Shown: positions 1 through 9,214, counted from the stretch's first letter. The stretch is DNA of 64,000 nucleotides from Tolypothrix sp. NIES-4075 (GCF_002218085.1 NZ_BDUC01000001.1:869955-933954), one strand, 5' to 3'. A program made the numbers and translations. The notes: generated from the sequence alone by a model not told the origin.

Positions 1-196
1 ATTTCTCATAAATTGCAAGCTAGTGTTGGTACTTTCAAAGTCGATTAATTCCACAATCATAGATTAATTTTGGGGTTTGGGGTGAAAAATTTACCAATGT
101 AAAAAAGGGGAGTCAGCTCAGTTTTAGTAATGTTTTAAACACTCCCTTTTAGTCTCAGCTTTATAAAAATATTAATTTGAGCAAAGAGTGTTTACA

Positions 197-1249
197 ATGA
201 ATACGTTTCCTATCTTTAGATACAGAATCTCACAGCAATTACAACCTTTATCTCTATTAAGTCAAATAACCAGTAATTCTTCTACTTCTTGTTTGCAAGT
301 ATTTAGTGCTGAAGAATCTTGGTTAATCTATGTAGAGAAGGGAAAACTAGTTTATGCCTGCTATTTAAATAATATGTTTGAGCTGCTTGATAAAAAATTG
401 CAGCACTTGAGTCAAGAAATTCTTACTTTAAATAGTGAAACTAATCAGCAGTTGCGTGCGATATTTGAAACTGGTGTTGAAAACCAAATAACACCACGTC
501 CAGATTATATGGCTATTTGCTGGTTAGTCGAGCATAAATACATTAGCTCCGAACAAGCAAGTATCCTCATCAAGGAATTGGCATTAGAAGTCTTGAAGTC
601 ATTTCTTACTTTAGACGAGGGTAATTATGAAATTACTCCTGAAAGCTTCTTGAACAATATGCCAAAGTTCTGTTATTTAGATGTGCCTTCATTAGTTGAA
701 CAGTGTCAAAACAAATCAGCAAATCCGAAAAATATCGAGTCAGCAGTTTCTCAACTGTCGGATTTTCAACCTTTAAACCATATTCAACCACCGGCTGAAA
801 CAAAAATTGGACAAGAATTGTTACAACAAAGCATTATTATAGATAATAATATTCCTAACCAACAGGAGCAATATACAAACGAAAAAATTTACACAATCGT
901 CTGTATCGATGATAGTTTAACTGTCTTGAATGTTATGAAACTATTTTTAGACGATCAAATATTTTCTGTTATTGGAATTAACGATCCATTGAAAGCTTTA
1001 ACACAAGTCATCCGCAGCAAACCAGATTTAATTTTGCTAGATGTTGAAATGCCGAATATAGGCGGTTATGAATTCTGTCGTTTATTACGTAAACATTCAT
1101 ATTTCAAAACTACACCTATAATAATGGTGACAGGAAGAACAGGTTTTAAAGATAGAGCAAAGGCAAAAATAGTTAGGTCTTCCGGCTATTTGACCAAACC
1201 TTTTACAAAAGCTGAGTTATTGAAAATAGTATTTCAAAATATTGGTTAA
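197..1249 (+). CDS. PatA-type response regulator (PATAN/DUF4388-like plus REC)
   Basis: The roughly 230-residue N-terminal region resembles the PATAN (PatA N-terminal) module of cyanobacterial response regulators. A Gln/Asn-rich linker follows, then a C-terminal receiver domain of about 115 residues. The receiver shows the acidic pair in VCIDDS, the phospho-acceptor Asp in LILLDVEMP, the conserved Thr in IIMVTGRTG and the Lys of LTKPF. There is no DNA-binding output domain, so it probably acts by protein-protein contact downstream of a CheA-type kinase. ATG 197 is preferred because AAAGAG lies about 8 nt upstream; an in-frame GTG at 188 is the alternative. No partner kinase is adjacent. A similar protein closes the che locus at 54327-55487. 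PatA relatives act in heterocyst patterning, phototaxis and hormogonium control; the specific role here is unknown. Confidence 0.85.
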   Translation: MNTFPIFRYRISQQLQPLSLLSQITSNSSTSCLQVFSAEESWLIYVEKGKLVYACYLNNMFELLDKKLQHLSQEILTLNSETNQQLRAIFETGVENQITPRPDYMAICWLVEHKYISSEQASILIKELALEVLKSFLTLDEGNYEITPESFLNNMPKFCYLDVPSLVEQCQNKSANPKNIESAVSQLSDFQPLNHIQPPAETKIGQELLQQSIIIDNNIPNQQEQYTNEKIYTIVCIDDSLTVLNVMKLFLDDQIFSVIGINDPLKALTQVIRSKPDLILLDVEMPNIGGYEFCRLLRKHSYFKTTPIIMVTGRTGFKDRAKAKIVRSSGYLTKPFTKAELLKIVFQNIG

Positions 1250-1254
1250 CACTC

Positions 1255-1461
1255 TTGTTTGGGAGTAGAAAATATAAAACAGATATGAACGACAGAAAAG
1301 AAACGCATTCATACGTGGGGAGTGTAAATCGGCGGTTATTTGTGATTGTGAAACAAAATGGACAGAGCGATCGCAAAGCCGGAGAAGCATACGCTAACTT
1401 GCTGCTGACACCTCAAGGTCAGGATTTAATTACTAAAGCTGGATTTGTCAGGATTCGCTGA
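1255..1461 (+). pseudogene. Remnant of a PstS-type phosphate-binding protein C-terminus
   Basis: The last 40 or so codons read LFVIVKQNGQ, then AGEAYANLLLTPQGQ and ITKAGFVRIR. This pattern is typical of the C-terminal end of cyanobacterial PstS-like (PBP superfamily) substrate-binding proteins of about 300 residues. Nothing upstream encodes the rest of such a protein; the sequence before it belongs to the PatA-like gene, which stops 6 bases earlier. The only start is a TTG without a ribosome site. A HIP1-like GAGCGATCGC lies inside. I read it as a deletion remnant, not a functional gene. Confidence 0.6.
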
Positions 1462-1591
1462 CAAAATAATGGTTCTCCCTTTACTCAATTTTCAGTTGCA
1501 AAAAATGTAACCGCTCTTACCTTTGACTATTGCAATGCGAAAGTAGGAACATATCGTTAGTGACGCAATAGTTTGAGGAGTGGAAGAAAGT

Positions 1592-2335
1592 ATGAATAGA
1601 GCCGTTTTAGCTGGTTCTCGGTTTAATGCTGGCAATTTGTGGAAAACACTGCCTTTCGTCTTGATTGCATGTATAAGTTTTAGTCAACCAGGGTTGGCAG
1701 AACAAAAAGAAAGAATGTTCCGAACTCTCACCGTTACTGGTCGCGGGATCGAATCAATTCCGACAACTTTGTCTCTAGTAAATCTAGGTGTGGAAGTTCA
1801 GGGTAAAACTGCACAGGATGTACAACAAGAGGCTGCCCGGAAATCATCAGCCGTGGTAGCGTTGCTCAAGAGCCGGAATGTAGATAAATTACAAACCACG
1901 GGTATTAGACTTAACCCAGTTTATAGCTACAACAATAATGTACAGCGAATTACAGGATATGCGGCTACGAATACTGTGAGTTTTCGTATTGCTACTGAGA
2001 AAGCTGGTACATTATTAGACGAAGCGGTAAAGGTGGGAGCGACGCAGATTAATAGTGTTAGTTTTGTGGCTAGTGATGAAGCGATCGCTCAAGCCCAAAA
2101 ACAAGCACTCAGAAAAGCTACCCAAGAAGCTCAACAACAAGCTGATGCCGTTTTTGCTTCTTTAGGTTTTAAATCCAAAGAAATAGTCAGTATTCAAGTT
2201 AATAATGCAAATGCACCCACCCCACCACCTATTGCATATCGTAGCGCCAAGTTAGAAGCACAAGATGCTTCTACCCCCGTTGTTGGTGGTGAACAAGAAG
2301 TAGACGCATCGGTAACACTGCAAATTAGTTATTAG
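1592..2335 (+). CDS. SIMPL domain (DUF541) periplasmic/outer-membrane protein
   Basis: A protein of about 247 residues with an N-terminal signal peptide (hydrophobic stretch LPFVLIACISFS, probable cleavage after GLA). A SIMPL/DUF541 domain follows, beginning FRTLTVTGRG and including the region around residues 135-190 with repeated Ala-Gln-rich helices. The family includes E. coli YggE and Brucella BP26, exported proteins linked to oxidative stress and able to form channel-like oligomers; the exact function is unresolved. GAGGAG at 1575-1580 supports ATG 1592, although an in-frame GTG begins at 1580. The gene stands alone and is followed by heptamer-type repeats before convergent ssb. Confidence 0.82.
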   Translation: MNRAVLAGSRFNAGNLWKTLPFVLIACISFSQPGLAEQKERMFRTLTVTGRGIESIPTTLSLVNLGVEVQGKTAQDVQQEAARKSSAVVALLKSRNVDKLQTTGIRLNPVYSYNNNVQRITGYAATNTVSFRIATEKAGTLLDEAVKVGATQINSVSFVASDEAIAQAQKQALRKATQEAQQQADAVFASLGFKSKEIVSIQVNNANAPTPPPIAYRSAKLEAQDASTPVVGGEQEVDASVTLQISY

Positions 2336-2418
2336 TTAGTTGGAGCGTTCTTAGGTGTTGGTTGTTGGTTGATAGTTGTTTACGACTAACGACTAACCAC
2401 CAACCACCAACCACTAAC
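2336..2418. repeat. Heptamer-type intergenic repeats with hairpin potential
   Basis: Runs of TTAGTTGG/GTTGGTT units are followed by the complementary ACTAACGACTAACCACCAACC run, so the two halves can pair into a long imperfect hairpin. It sits between two convergent genes and may serve as a bidirectional transcript end. Similar short tandem blocks recur in at least five other gaps in this window. Confidence 0.75.
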
Positions 2419-2775
2419 TCATGAGAAATTGTCATCCCCCATATCATCTGCATCCCGTTTGGAACCTAATAAATCAAGCCTATCGACTTTAATTACAGGT
2501 TTAGAGCGGGTTACTCCGGTGTTGCGATCTTGCCAATATTCAAACTTTAAAGAACCCGTGACACCAATCAAACTGCCCTTCTTCGCGTAATTAGCTGCAA
2601 TTTCGGCAGTTCTGCCCCATATTTCCAAATTAAACCAGTCCGGTTCATCTTTGTTACGCGATCGCCGATTCACCGCTAGCGTCAGCTTACAAACAACGTT
2701 AGTAGAATCCTGGAAATACTTGATATCTGGGTCAGTGCCAACACGACCAACCAAAGTCACAACGTTGATACTCAT
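2419..2775 (-). CDS. ssb: Single-stranded DNA-binding protein
   Basis: A 118-residue protein with the SSB OB-fold signature: MSINVVTLVGRVGTDPDIKY at the start, then TLAVNRR and WFNLEIWGRTAEIAANYAKKG. It ends in a short acidic tail, DADDMGDDNFS, lacking the DIPF end of E. coli SSB. It binds and protects single-stranded DNA during replication, repair and recombination. Cyanobacteria commonly carry such short SSBs. ATG 2775 is chosen because AAAGGTGA ends just upstream; a GTG at 2784 would add three residues. It is monocistronic and convergent with the SIMPL gene. Confidence 0.93.
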   Translation of the reverse strand: MSINVVTLVGRVGTDPDIKYFQDSTNVVCKLTLAVNRRSRNKDEPDWFNLEIWGRTAEIAANYAKKGSLIGVTGSLKFEYWQDRNTGVTRSKPVIKVDRLDLLGSKRDADDMGDDNFS

Positions 2776-2784
2776 ATCTTTCAC

Positions 2785-3108
2785 CTTTTAGTACAGGCGT
2801 ACTCACCACTCGTGACTTCCATAATAGCGAATTGCAAAGCAATTGATAGTATGTTAAATAATTAACAATTATAATTACTTAACAAATGATAAGATTTTAT
2901 CGAAAATAGCGAAAATTTTATACGGATCTATTGATATAGCGGGAGAATATCAAAAAGTAATAGTCTTAAACATAGTAAAGATTCCCAAATATTACTGAGA
3001 AAATAGTCTACTTTACTAGACTATGGATAAAAAACGTAATAAAATTCAGCACAAATCACTCTTATGGTAGTTGTCAAAAGTATTAAATATTAGGGGGCGT
3101 AGAGAGGC
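2785..3108. promoter_or_regulatory. AT-rich divergent spacer between ssb and mreB, with an 8-bp inverted repeat
   Basis: This 324-bp spacer separates divergent ssb and mreB and must hold both promoters. It is very AT-rich with no ORF. A perfect inverted repeat, ATAGTCTA (3003-3010) and TAGACTAT (3017-3024), lies about 85 bases before the mreB start. It could be an operator or a small RNA hairpin. I could not identify a known regulator's site. Confidence 0.4.
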
Positions 3109-4152
3109 GTGGGTCTTTTCAGTAAATTTTCCTTATCGCGGGATATGGGTATCGACCTCGGTACCGCCAACACCCTAGTTTATGTATCTGGTAAAGGTAT
3201 TGTACTCCAAGAGCCTTCAGTAGTTGCCATCGATCAAAACGAAAAGGTAGCACTGGCAGTTGGAGAAGAAGCCAAAAAAATGCTTGGTCGGACACCGGGA
3301 AATGTGATTGCCCTACGCCCCTTGCGCGATGGTGTAATCGCTGACTTCGATACAGCCGAGTTAATGCTAAAAAGCTTTATTCAGCGTGTAAATGAAGGCA
3401 AATCTCTGGTTTTACCACGGATTGTCATTGGTATTCCCAGTGGAGTCACAGGGGTAGAACGACGAGCCGTAATGGATGCAGCCACCCAAGCAGGTGCAAG
3501 AGAAGTTTATTTAATCGATGAGCCAGTAGCAGCGGCAATTGGTGCAGGTTTACCTGTTGCTGAACCGACTGGAAACATGATTATCGATATTGGTGGTGGC
3601 ACAACAGAAGTAGCAGTGCTGAGTCTCCAAGGTACGGTGATCTCCGAATCAGTTCGCATCGCTGGTGATGAACTGACCGAATCGATCATGCAGTATATGA
3701 AAAAAGTTCATAACTTAGTGATTGGAGAACGAACCGCCGAAGATATCAAGATTAGCATTGGTTCAGCTTATCCGACTCATGAAGACGAAGAAGCGATGAT
3801 GGAAGTCCGAGGTTTACACCTGCTTTCTGGACTACCGCGCACTGTGACCATCAAAGGTCCAGAAATTCGTGAAAGTATGGCGGAACCGCTTTCAGTAATT
3901 ATTGAAGCTGTGAAGCGTACACTAGAACGCACACCTCCAGAACTGGCGGCAGACATTATCGATCGGGGCATTATGTTAGCCGGTGGTGGCGCTTTGCTGA
4001 AAGGTTTGGATACACTAGTTAGTCATGAAACAGGGATTGTTACCCACGTAGCGGCTGACCCTTTGAGCTGTGTTGTGCTGGGAACAGGGCGTGTATTAGA
4101 GAACTTCAAGCAGTTGGAACGTGTTTTCAGCGGACGTTCTCGCAATATGTAA
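3109..4152 (+). CDS. mreB: Rod-shape determining protein MreB
   Basis: A 347-residue actin-family ATPase that forms membrane-associated filaments guiding lateral peptidoglycan synthesis. Visible signatures are the phosphate-1 loop DMGIDLGTANTLVY, phosphate-2 DIGGGTTEVAVLS and the adenosine-binding LAGGGALLKGLD. Length matches MreB from other bacteria (about 335-350). The start is GTG with GAGAGG a few bases before it; the amphipathic MGLFSKF N-terminus suits membrane binding. It is first in mreB-mreC-mreD, with a gap of about 80 bases to mreC. Confidence 0.97.
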   Translation: MGLFSKFSLSRDMGIDLGTANTLVYVSGKGIVLQEPSVVAIDQNEKVALAVGEEAKKMLGRTPGNVIALRPLRDGVIADFDTAELMLKSFIQRVNEGKSLVLPRIVIGIPSGVTGVERRAVMDAATQAGAREVYLIDEPVAAAIGAGLPVAEPTGNMIIDIGGGTTEVAVLSLQGTVISESVRIAGDELTESIMQYMKKVHNLVIGERTAEDIKISIGSAYPTHEDEEAMMEVRGLHLLSGLPRTVTIKGPEIRESMAEPLSVIIEAVKRTLERTPPELAADIIDRGIMLAGGGALLKGLDTLVSHETGIVTHVAADPLSCVVLGTGRVLENFKQLERVFSGRSRNM

Positions 4153-4233
4153 CACATGGAACAATTTTAGATATTGGGTTCTACATCAAGTGAATCCAAT
4201 ATCTTTTGCCAAAATATTCTTCTAAAGGTATAT

Positions 4234-5049
4234 ATGTTTACTTCGCGTCGCTGGTGGGAGCGGAAAGGATTACAAATCGGGCTGCTAGGTTTAGTAGTTG
4301 GTGGCGCTTGGATGCTTCGACAAACTCAAGGCGGTCTTCTGCTGGGTATGTATGAAGAAATGACCCGTCCGTTGCAAATGTTGCACATCGGTTCAACTCA
4401 AGAAGAACGTGTTAAGGATGCGCGAGTGTTGGAGTTGAAAACGCGCGTCGAAGATTTGGAAAGCCAAAATAAAAAGCTAAAAGACTTACTAGGTTACATT
4501 GAAAAAGAACCACCAGCAGCCCGCCCAATTCCAGCGCGGGTGGTGGGACGCGGTGCCGACCACTGGTGGCAACAAGTAACTATCAATCGTGGAGCAAGCG
4601 CCGGCATTCAGGAAGGTTACATTGTCAAAGCTGAGGGTGGATTAGTAGGTTTAGTAGAAAAAGTGACTGACAATTCCAGCCGCGTGTTATTAATTAGCGA
4701 TCTCAAGAGCCAAGTAGGTGTAACAATTAGCCGCACTGGAGCTAAGGGCGTTTTGCGTGGAGACGCTTCTGCTGATGGTGTGTTGGAATTTTATGAAAAA
4801 GTTCCCAACGTCAAGCCCGGAGATTTAGTTTCTACATCTAATTACAGTCAGAAGTTTCCTTCTGGCTGGGCAGTAGGACGAGTAAAATCTCTAAATTTGA
4901 AGAAACTCCCAGCATCAGTCGCAACAATTGAACTTTTCCCGGCAATTCGGTCTTTAGATTGGGTAACTGTATACCCCAAGCCAGAAAACCAAGTGCCAGA
5001 AATTCAACAGCAAGCAAAACCTGAATCCACAGATAAAAAACCGCAATAG
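4234..5049 (+). CDS. mreC: Rod-shape determining protein MreC
   Basis: A protein of about 271 residues with a short cytoplasmic N-terminus, one membrane helix (LQIGLLGLVVGGAWML), a coiled coil near residues 55-85 (VEDLESQNKKLKDLLGYIEK) and the periplasmic beta-domain (ARVVGRGADHWWQQVTINRG, VVGRVKSL). MreC links MreB filaments to the extracellular wall machinery. ATG 4234 is chosen because AAAGG lies 5 bases upstream; the reading frame is open further upstream from 4174 but that part looks non-coding. The tail is rich in Pro/Lys/Gln. Confidence 0.95.
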   Translation: MFTSRRWWERKGLQIGLLGLVVGGAWMLRQTQGGLLLGMYEEMTRPLQMLHIGSTQEERVKDARVLELKTRVEDLESQNKKLKDLLGYIEKEPPAARPIPARVVGRGADHWWQQVTINRGASAGIQEGYIVKAEGGLVGLVEKVTDNSSRVLLISDLKSQVGVTISRTGAKGVLRGDASADGVLEFYEKVPNVKPGDLVSTSNYSQKFPSGWAVGRVKSLNLKKLPASVATIELFPAIRSLDWVTVYPKPENQVPEIQQQAKPESTDKKPQ

Positions 5050-5088
5050 TCTAATTAAATTTTCCCAGATATATTAAAAATAAAAATA

Positions 5089-5733
5089 ATGAAGATTCCT
5101 GCATTTGGTCGCAGCAGGCAGCAAAAGCCAAAATCGCCAGAGCGAAAATCGTCACCGAAATCGCAATCGAAGCCGCCATCGAAACCGAAGATTAAGCCTG
5201 TTTCTCAATGGAATCCCCAGTTGCGTCAAGTGTTAGATTTGACGGTGACGGTCGGTTCTGTACTAATATGTTTAATGATGTTGCCAACCCGCCTTCCTGG
5301 TATGGAATTGTTGGGAATTGGACCTAACTGGCTGTTGATTTGGGTAGTATCTTGGAGCGTGAAGCGCACGGTTTTTCAAGGAGCATTAGCAGGTATAGTT
5401 TTGGGGCTGCTTCAAGATGCAATGACATCGCCCAACCCCAGTCATGCTATTAGTCTGGGGATAGTGGGAATGATTACTGGCTTTTTGCAAAAACAGCGTT
5501 TTATCCAAGAAGACTTTATTTCTATTGCCTTAATTGTCTTTGGAATGACAGTTTTTGAAGAAACTATTTTTGCGTCGTTATTAGTTTGGATGGGCGATCG
5601 CAATGTCCAAGACATTTGGACATATTACCAAAAAGTTGCCCTTGCCTCTGCTATTCTCAGTAGTCTCTGGGCACCAGTGCTTTATTATCCCTTAAATCGG
5701 TGGTGGCAGCAAATAAAATTGGCACAGTCATGA
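5089..5733 (+). CDS. mreD: Rod-shape determining membrane protein MreD
   Basis: A 214-residue protein with a long basic Pro/Ser/Lys N-terminal tail (about 45 residues, rich in KPKSPERKSSPKS-type sequence) followed by about five membrane helices, matching MreD. It acts with MreB and MreC in the elongation complex. The basic tail is longer than in E. coli MreD. It is third in the operon, 39 bases after mreC. Its 3' end overlaps the antisense end of a truncated SnoaL-type gene, so DNA immediately downstream of mreD has been rearranged. Confidence 0.93.
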   Translation: MKIPAFGRSRQQKPKSPERKSSPKSQSKPPSKPKIKPVSQWNPQLRQVLDLTVTVGSVLICLMMLPTRLPGMELLGIGPNWLLIWVVSWSVKRTVFQGALAGIVLGLLQDAMTSPNPSHAISLGIVGMITGFLQKQRFIQEDFISIALIVFGMTVFEETIFASLLVWMGDRNVQDIWTYYQKVALASAILSSLWAPVLYYPLNRWWQQIKLAQS

Positions 5734-6041
5734 GGGGCTTTGATCTGCCGACCCGTCGCCGGGATACCTAAGAAGTCACCCTGATGAGTGCCCGTAATCG
5801 TGTAGGCGATCGCCACATTGTCGTCGGCAACCAATTGCTCCACAGCGATGTTCAGGTCTGGAAAGGCAGCGCGGAATCCTGTGAAGAAGTGTATGAAGCC
5901 CTCCGGTCCTGGACCCTGATCGGATGCTGGATCGCGATCAACAACCGTAGGTGCAAATACTTTGTGCAATGCATCAAGATTTCCACTGTTGATTGCCTCG
6001 CCGAGGTGCTGCGTCGCGGTAATGTTATCTTGCTTACTCAT
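5685..6041 (-). pseudogene. SnoaL-like ester cyclase, C-terminally truncated
   Basis: The first 100 or so residues match the SnoaL-like/ester cyclase fold (NTF2-like): helix NLDALHKVFAPTVVDRDP, PGPEGFIHFFTGFRAAFPDL, then DNVAIAYTITGTHQGDFLGI and PATGRQI. Family members normally continue with a strand such as IxRFENGKI and a closing helix. Here the reading frame instead enters the 3' end of mreD antisense and ends in an unrelated tail, NFICCHHRFKG. The junction lies near 5733-5745. I infer that a deletion joined this gene to mreD and probably inactivated it. ATG 6041 follows a weak ribosome site. Confidence 0.65.
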
Positions 6042-6072
6042 GGCTGTCTTTTATGGTTGTTGAAGTTATTAA

Positions 6073-6163
6073 TAGACCTCTTGCAAAAGTCCTAATTTTA
6101 TAATTTTTCTCTGTGTCTCTGTGCCTCTGCGTGAGGCAAAAAAATATTTATGCAAGAGGTCTA
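6073..6163. mobile_element. MITE-like element with 13-bp perfect terminal inverted repeats
   Basis: TAGACCTCTTGCA (6073-6085) is exactly repeated in reverse complement at 6151-6163. The 91-bp interior includes CTCTGTGTCTCTGTGCCTCTGCG and has no coding content. Small elements of this kind are common in Nostocales intergenic DNA. A short antisense reading frame across it is an artefact. Confidence 0.75.
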
Positions 6164-6343
6164 ATAAAGTAGGTGAGCAAACCGTTGAACTGTTTGCAAG
6201 CATAAGTCGAATAAAACAGAAATTCCACTCATTACTCGTTGCTACCAGCGGCAAGTGAGCGGCAAAACGGGCTTTCAAATGATTTTGCTGATTATCTCAC
6301 GTTTTATTGATATACAACGTCAGTTGGCATCAATAAAACCTCT

Positions 6344-7720
6344 TCACCTGTTCGGACAACCTGGCATATTATCTCCAAGCAGCAACCGTGCTAGGCTAGG
6401 TAGTGCTTCACCATAGGTGGGATGAATATGAACCGATCGCTCTAACAACTGCCAGGTTGCTCCCGCTTCCATCAGATCCAGAAAAACATGCACTAGTTCA
6501 GCCGTTTCGTACCCCACCAGGGTGGCTCCTAAGATTTTGTCGGTGTCGCTGTCGATCACCATGCGGTAAAACCCCAAGTCATGTCCCCACTCGATCGCAC
6601 GAGCAATTTGGCTCATGGGTAACGTAACAGCACGCGCGTTGATGCCGTGCTTCTGAGCCTGTTCTAACGTCATCCCCACTCGCCCAACTTGAGGTTCTGT
6701 GTAGATAGCATAGCCAAGGACGCGATCGCGTATCGTCCGGTTTTCTCCACACAAAATTGCCTTCAAGCGGCGATAGTCTTCCCACGACACATGCGTAAAG
6801 GCAGGCTGTTTGGCAGCATCTCCAATCGCATAGACTCCAGAACAGGTCGTGTGGAATTGGTCGTTAATTTTAATAAACCCCCGATCGTCTAGCTCAATTC
6901 CACTCTTCGCTGCATTTAATGCACCTGTATTTGGTTTCCGTCCAATCACAACCAGTAACGCCTCTCCCTGGAGTTGCTCACCACTGCTCAATGTCAGCCT
7001 AAACACATCATTCTCGTGTGCGACCTGATTTACATTCACCCCAAAGTGAAGCTCAATTCCATCCTGCTTTAATGCTTCTGCTAAGACCTTGCTGACATCA
7101 GCCTCTTCTCGATCAAGGACGCGATCGCCCCGCACAATTAAGTGGGTCTGACTGCCCAAACGCGCCAGTCCTTGACCCAGTTCCAATCCAATATAGCCAG
7201 CCCCAATTACCAGTAACCTGGGTGGTAATGCTTTTAAGTCAAAGAAGTTGCGGTTGGTCAAGTAGGGAGTCCCTGCAAGACCCGGAATATCAGGAATCAG
7301 CGATGACGTGCCAGTGTTGACGATAACCATTGGAGCCTGAACGGTGACATCACCCCCTCTAACGGTACGTTCACCAACAAAGGAAGCTTCAGCACAAACG
7401 ATTTTGACACCTGCATCATCCAATCGCTTGTGAATACCCTGGTTAAAGCTGTTACGGATTAAGCGTACTCGCTCCATGACGGCGGGAAAATCAACCTCAA
7501 CTTTTGTGTGGATGCCTAATTTCTTTGCCTGACGAGCACGCCCCGCTGCATGAGCCGCTGCCAAGAATGCTTTGGAAGGAGTGCAACCATAATTGATGCA
7601 ACTGCCGCCCAAAGCATCCCGCTCAAACAAGACCACTTTGCGACCCGATGAGGCAAAATCAGCTGCCAGTGGAATGCCTCCTTGACCGCTCCCAATCACA
7701 ATGACGTCTGCTGTTTCCAT
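6344..7720 (-). CDS. FAD-dependent pyridine nucleotide-disulfide oxidoreductase, mercuric reductase-like
   Basis: A 458-residue class I flavoprotein disulfide reductase. The FAD-binding GxGxxG occurs as VIVIGSGQGG at the N-terminus. The redox-active disulfide is C41-INYG-C46 in GGSCINYGCTPSKA. The NAD(P)H-binding motif is VIGAGYIGLELG and the second FAD motif is GVYAIGDAA. The C-terminal dimerisation domain supplies H433 and E438 in HIHPTYGEAL, the His-Glu pair of this family. There is no N-terminal HMA domain and no C-terminal vicinal Cys pair, so true mercuric reductase activity is doubtful; it is most similar to the broad MerA/lipoamide-dehydrogenase-like group. No mer genes are nearby. 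Confidence 0.88.
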   Translation of the reverse strand: METADVIVIGSGQGGIPLAADFASSGRKVVLFERDALGGSCINYGCTPSKAFLAAAHAAGRARQAKKLGIHTKVEVDFPAVMERVRLIRNSFNQGIHKRLDDAGVKIVCAEASFVGERTVRGGDVTVQAPMVIVNTGTSSLIPDIPGLAGTPYLTNRNFFDLKALPPRLLVIGAGYIGLELGQGLARLGSQTHLIVRGDRVLDREEADVSKVLAEALKQDGIELHFGVNVNQVAHENDVFRLTLSSGEQLQGEALLVVIGRKPNTGALNAAKSGIELDDRGFIKINDQFHTTCSGVYAIGDAAKQPAFTHVSWEDYRRLKAILCGENRTIRDRVLGYAIYTEPQVGRVGMTLEQAQKHGINARAVTLPMSQIARAIEWGHDLGFYRMVIDSDTDKILGATLVGYETAELVHVFLDLMEAGATWQLLERSVHIHPTYGEALPSLARLLLGDNMPGCPNR

Positions 7721-7874
7721 CAGTGCTGGACTCCTTGAGGATAGTTTGCTTTCATAACATTCTCATACTCCAGGTTAAAGATTTTTCCCGCATGATTGTA
7801 TGTTTGATTTTTTTGGGATAATTTATTTCTTGGAAGTCCCTAGGCTGAAGAGTAAATAGTTCAATTTTTAATTC

Positions 7875-7974
7875 CTAGTAGTGTGTCAAAGACCAATTGA
7901 CGGATAGATTTTCTGTAGAGACGGCGATTTATCGCGTCTTTTTAACCGTCAAAATGAATTTGACAGACTACTAG
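7875..7974. mobile_element. MITE-like element with 15-bp near-perfect inverted ends
   Basis: CTAGTAGTGTGTCAA (7875-7889) and TTGACAGACTACTAG (7960-7974) are reverse complements with one mismatch. The interior holds the palindrome GAGACGGCGATTTATCGCGTC, a motif also seen in a cleaner form inside the gene at 36601-37383. It lies between the oxidoreductase and ribD, upstream of both. Confidence 0.7.
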
Positions 7975-8008
7975 TCGCTAATCCCTAATCGTTGTATTGC
8001 CCAATGTT

Positions 8009-9214
8009 ATGGATAATTCCCCAGTGATTCCTCAACCAAATGCATCCCTACATAGTTACAGTGAAGAAAATGCACTTTTAGTAAAGTCGGCAGTTGGTTT
8101 GAATTCACACTCGCAGAAAATGGTGGGAAATGACTTTGACTCTCGCATGATGCAGCGGTGTTTGTCACTCGCAAAACGCGCTACCGGACGCACTTCGCCA
8201 AATCCTTTAGTGGGAGCGGTAATTGTCAAAGATGGCGAGATTGTCGGGGAGGGGTTTCATCCTCGTGCTGGCGAACCTCATGCAGAAGTTTTTGCCCTGA
8301 AAGCAGCTGGCGTTAGCGCACGCGCTGCGACAATTTATGTCAGCCTAGAACCTTGCAATCATCACGGACGCACTCCCCCTTGTTCGGAAGCGTTAATCGC
8401 CGCTGGGGTGGCAAAAGTGGTAGTAGGTATGGTTGACCCGAATCCCCTGGTTGCGGGGGGCGGCATTGCCCGTTTACGCGCTGCTGGGATCGAAGTAGTG
8501 ACAGGGGTGGAAGAAGAAGCCTGCCAAAAGCTAAATGAAGGTTTTGTTCATCGTATTCTTTACAAACGACCTTTGGGCATTTTGAAATATGCTATGACTT
8601 TAGATGGCAAAATTGCTACCAGCGCCGGTCACAGTGCTTGGGTGACAAACCAAGATGCCCGCAATGAAGTACATCAACTGCGGGCTGCTTGCGATGCTGT
8701 AATTGTTGGTGGGAATACAGTGCGACAGGATAATCCTTATTTAACCAGCCATCAAGAGGGGGCAAATAATCCTTTGCGGGTGGTGATGAGTCGCAGTTTG
8801 AGATTGCCAGAAAATGCTCACTTGTGGCAAACTTCCGAAGCTCCCACATTGGTGTTAACAGAAGTAGATGCTAACCCTGATGTTAAAGAATTGTTGCGAA
8901 AACAGGGAGTAGAGGTGCTGGAACTAACTCCACTCACGCCAGATAAGGTAATGGCTTATCTGTATGAGCGGGGTTTTTGCAGCGTTTTGTGGGAGTGTGG
9001 TGGAATGCTAGCAGCCAATGCGATCGCTCAAGGTGCTATACAAAAAATTCTTGCCTTTATCGCTCCGAAAATCATTGGTGGTAACAATGCACCCACCCCT
9101 GTGGGTGATTTAGGCTTCACCATTATGACTGAGGCTTTGCCCTTAGAACGTGTTAGTTGGCGTGTAGTAGGTTCCGACTGCTTGGTAGAAGGTTATTTGC
9201 CACGAAAAAGTTAA
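8009..9214 (+). CDS. ribD: Bifunctional riboflavin deaminase/reductase RibD
   Basis: Catalyses two steps of riboflavin synthesis: deamination of the diaminohydroxyphosphoribosylaminopyrimidine, then NADPH-dependent side-chain reduction. The N-terminal deaminase shows the zinc ligands in PHAEVFAL and the PCNHHGRTPPC pair. The C-terminal reductase contains KYAMTLDGKIATSAGHSAWV, VGGNTVRQDNPYLT and CGGMLAANAI. About 40 residues precede the conserved core, so the start is uncertain: ATG 8009 is chosen, with TTG 7997 and a downstream ATG at 8120 as alternatives. It stands alone; other rib genes are not in the window. Confidence 0.94.
   Translation: MDNSPVIPQPNASLHSYSEENALLVKSAVGLNSHSQKMVGNDFDSRMMQRCLSLAKRATGRTSPNPLVGAVIVKDGEIVGEGFHPRAGEPHAEVFALKAAGVSARAATIYVSLEPCNHHGRTPPCSEALIAAGVAKVVVGMVDPNPLVAGGGIARLRAAGIEVVTGVEEEACQKLNEGFVHRILYKRPLGILKYAMTLDGKIATSAGHSAWVTNQDARNEVHQLRAACDAVIVGGNTVRQDNPYLTSHQEGANNPLRVVMSRSLRLPENAHLWQTSEAPTLVLTEVDANPDVKELLRKQGVEVLELTPLTPDKVMAYLYERGFCSVLWECGGMLAANAIAQGAIQKILAFIAPKIIGGNNAPTPVGDLGFTIMTEALPLERVSWRVVGSDCLVEGYLPRKS

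Noticed and set aside
6069..6278. A 69-residue open frame on the minus strand
   Set aside because: It spans a MITE-like element and unrelated flank, with no start signal.
6344..7720. Mercury-resistance gene merA
   Set aside because: The core matches but the HMA domain and C-terminal vicinal cysteines are absent and no mer genes are near; named only as a related oxidoreductase.
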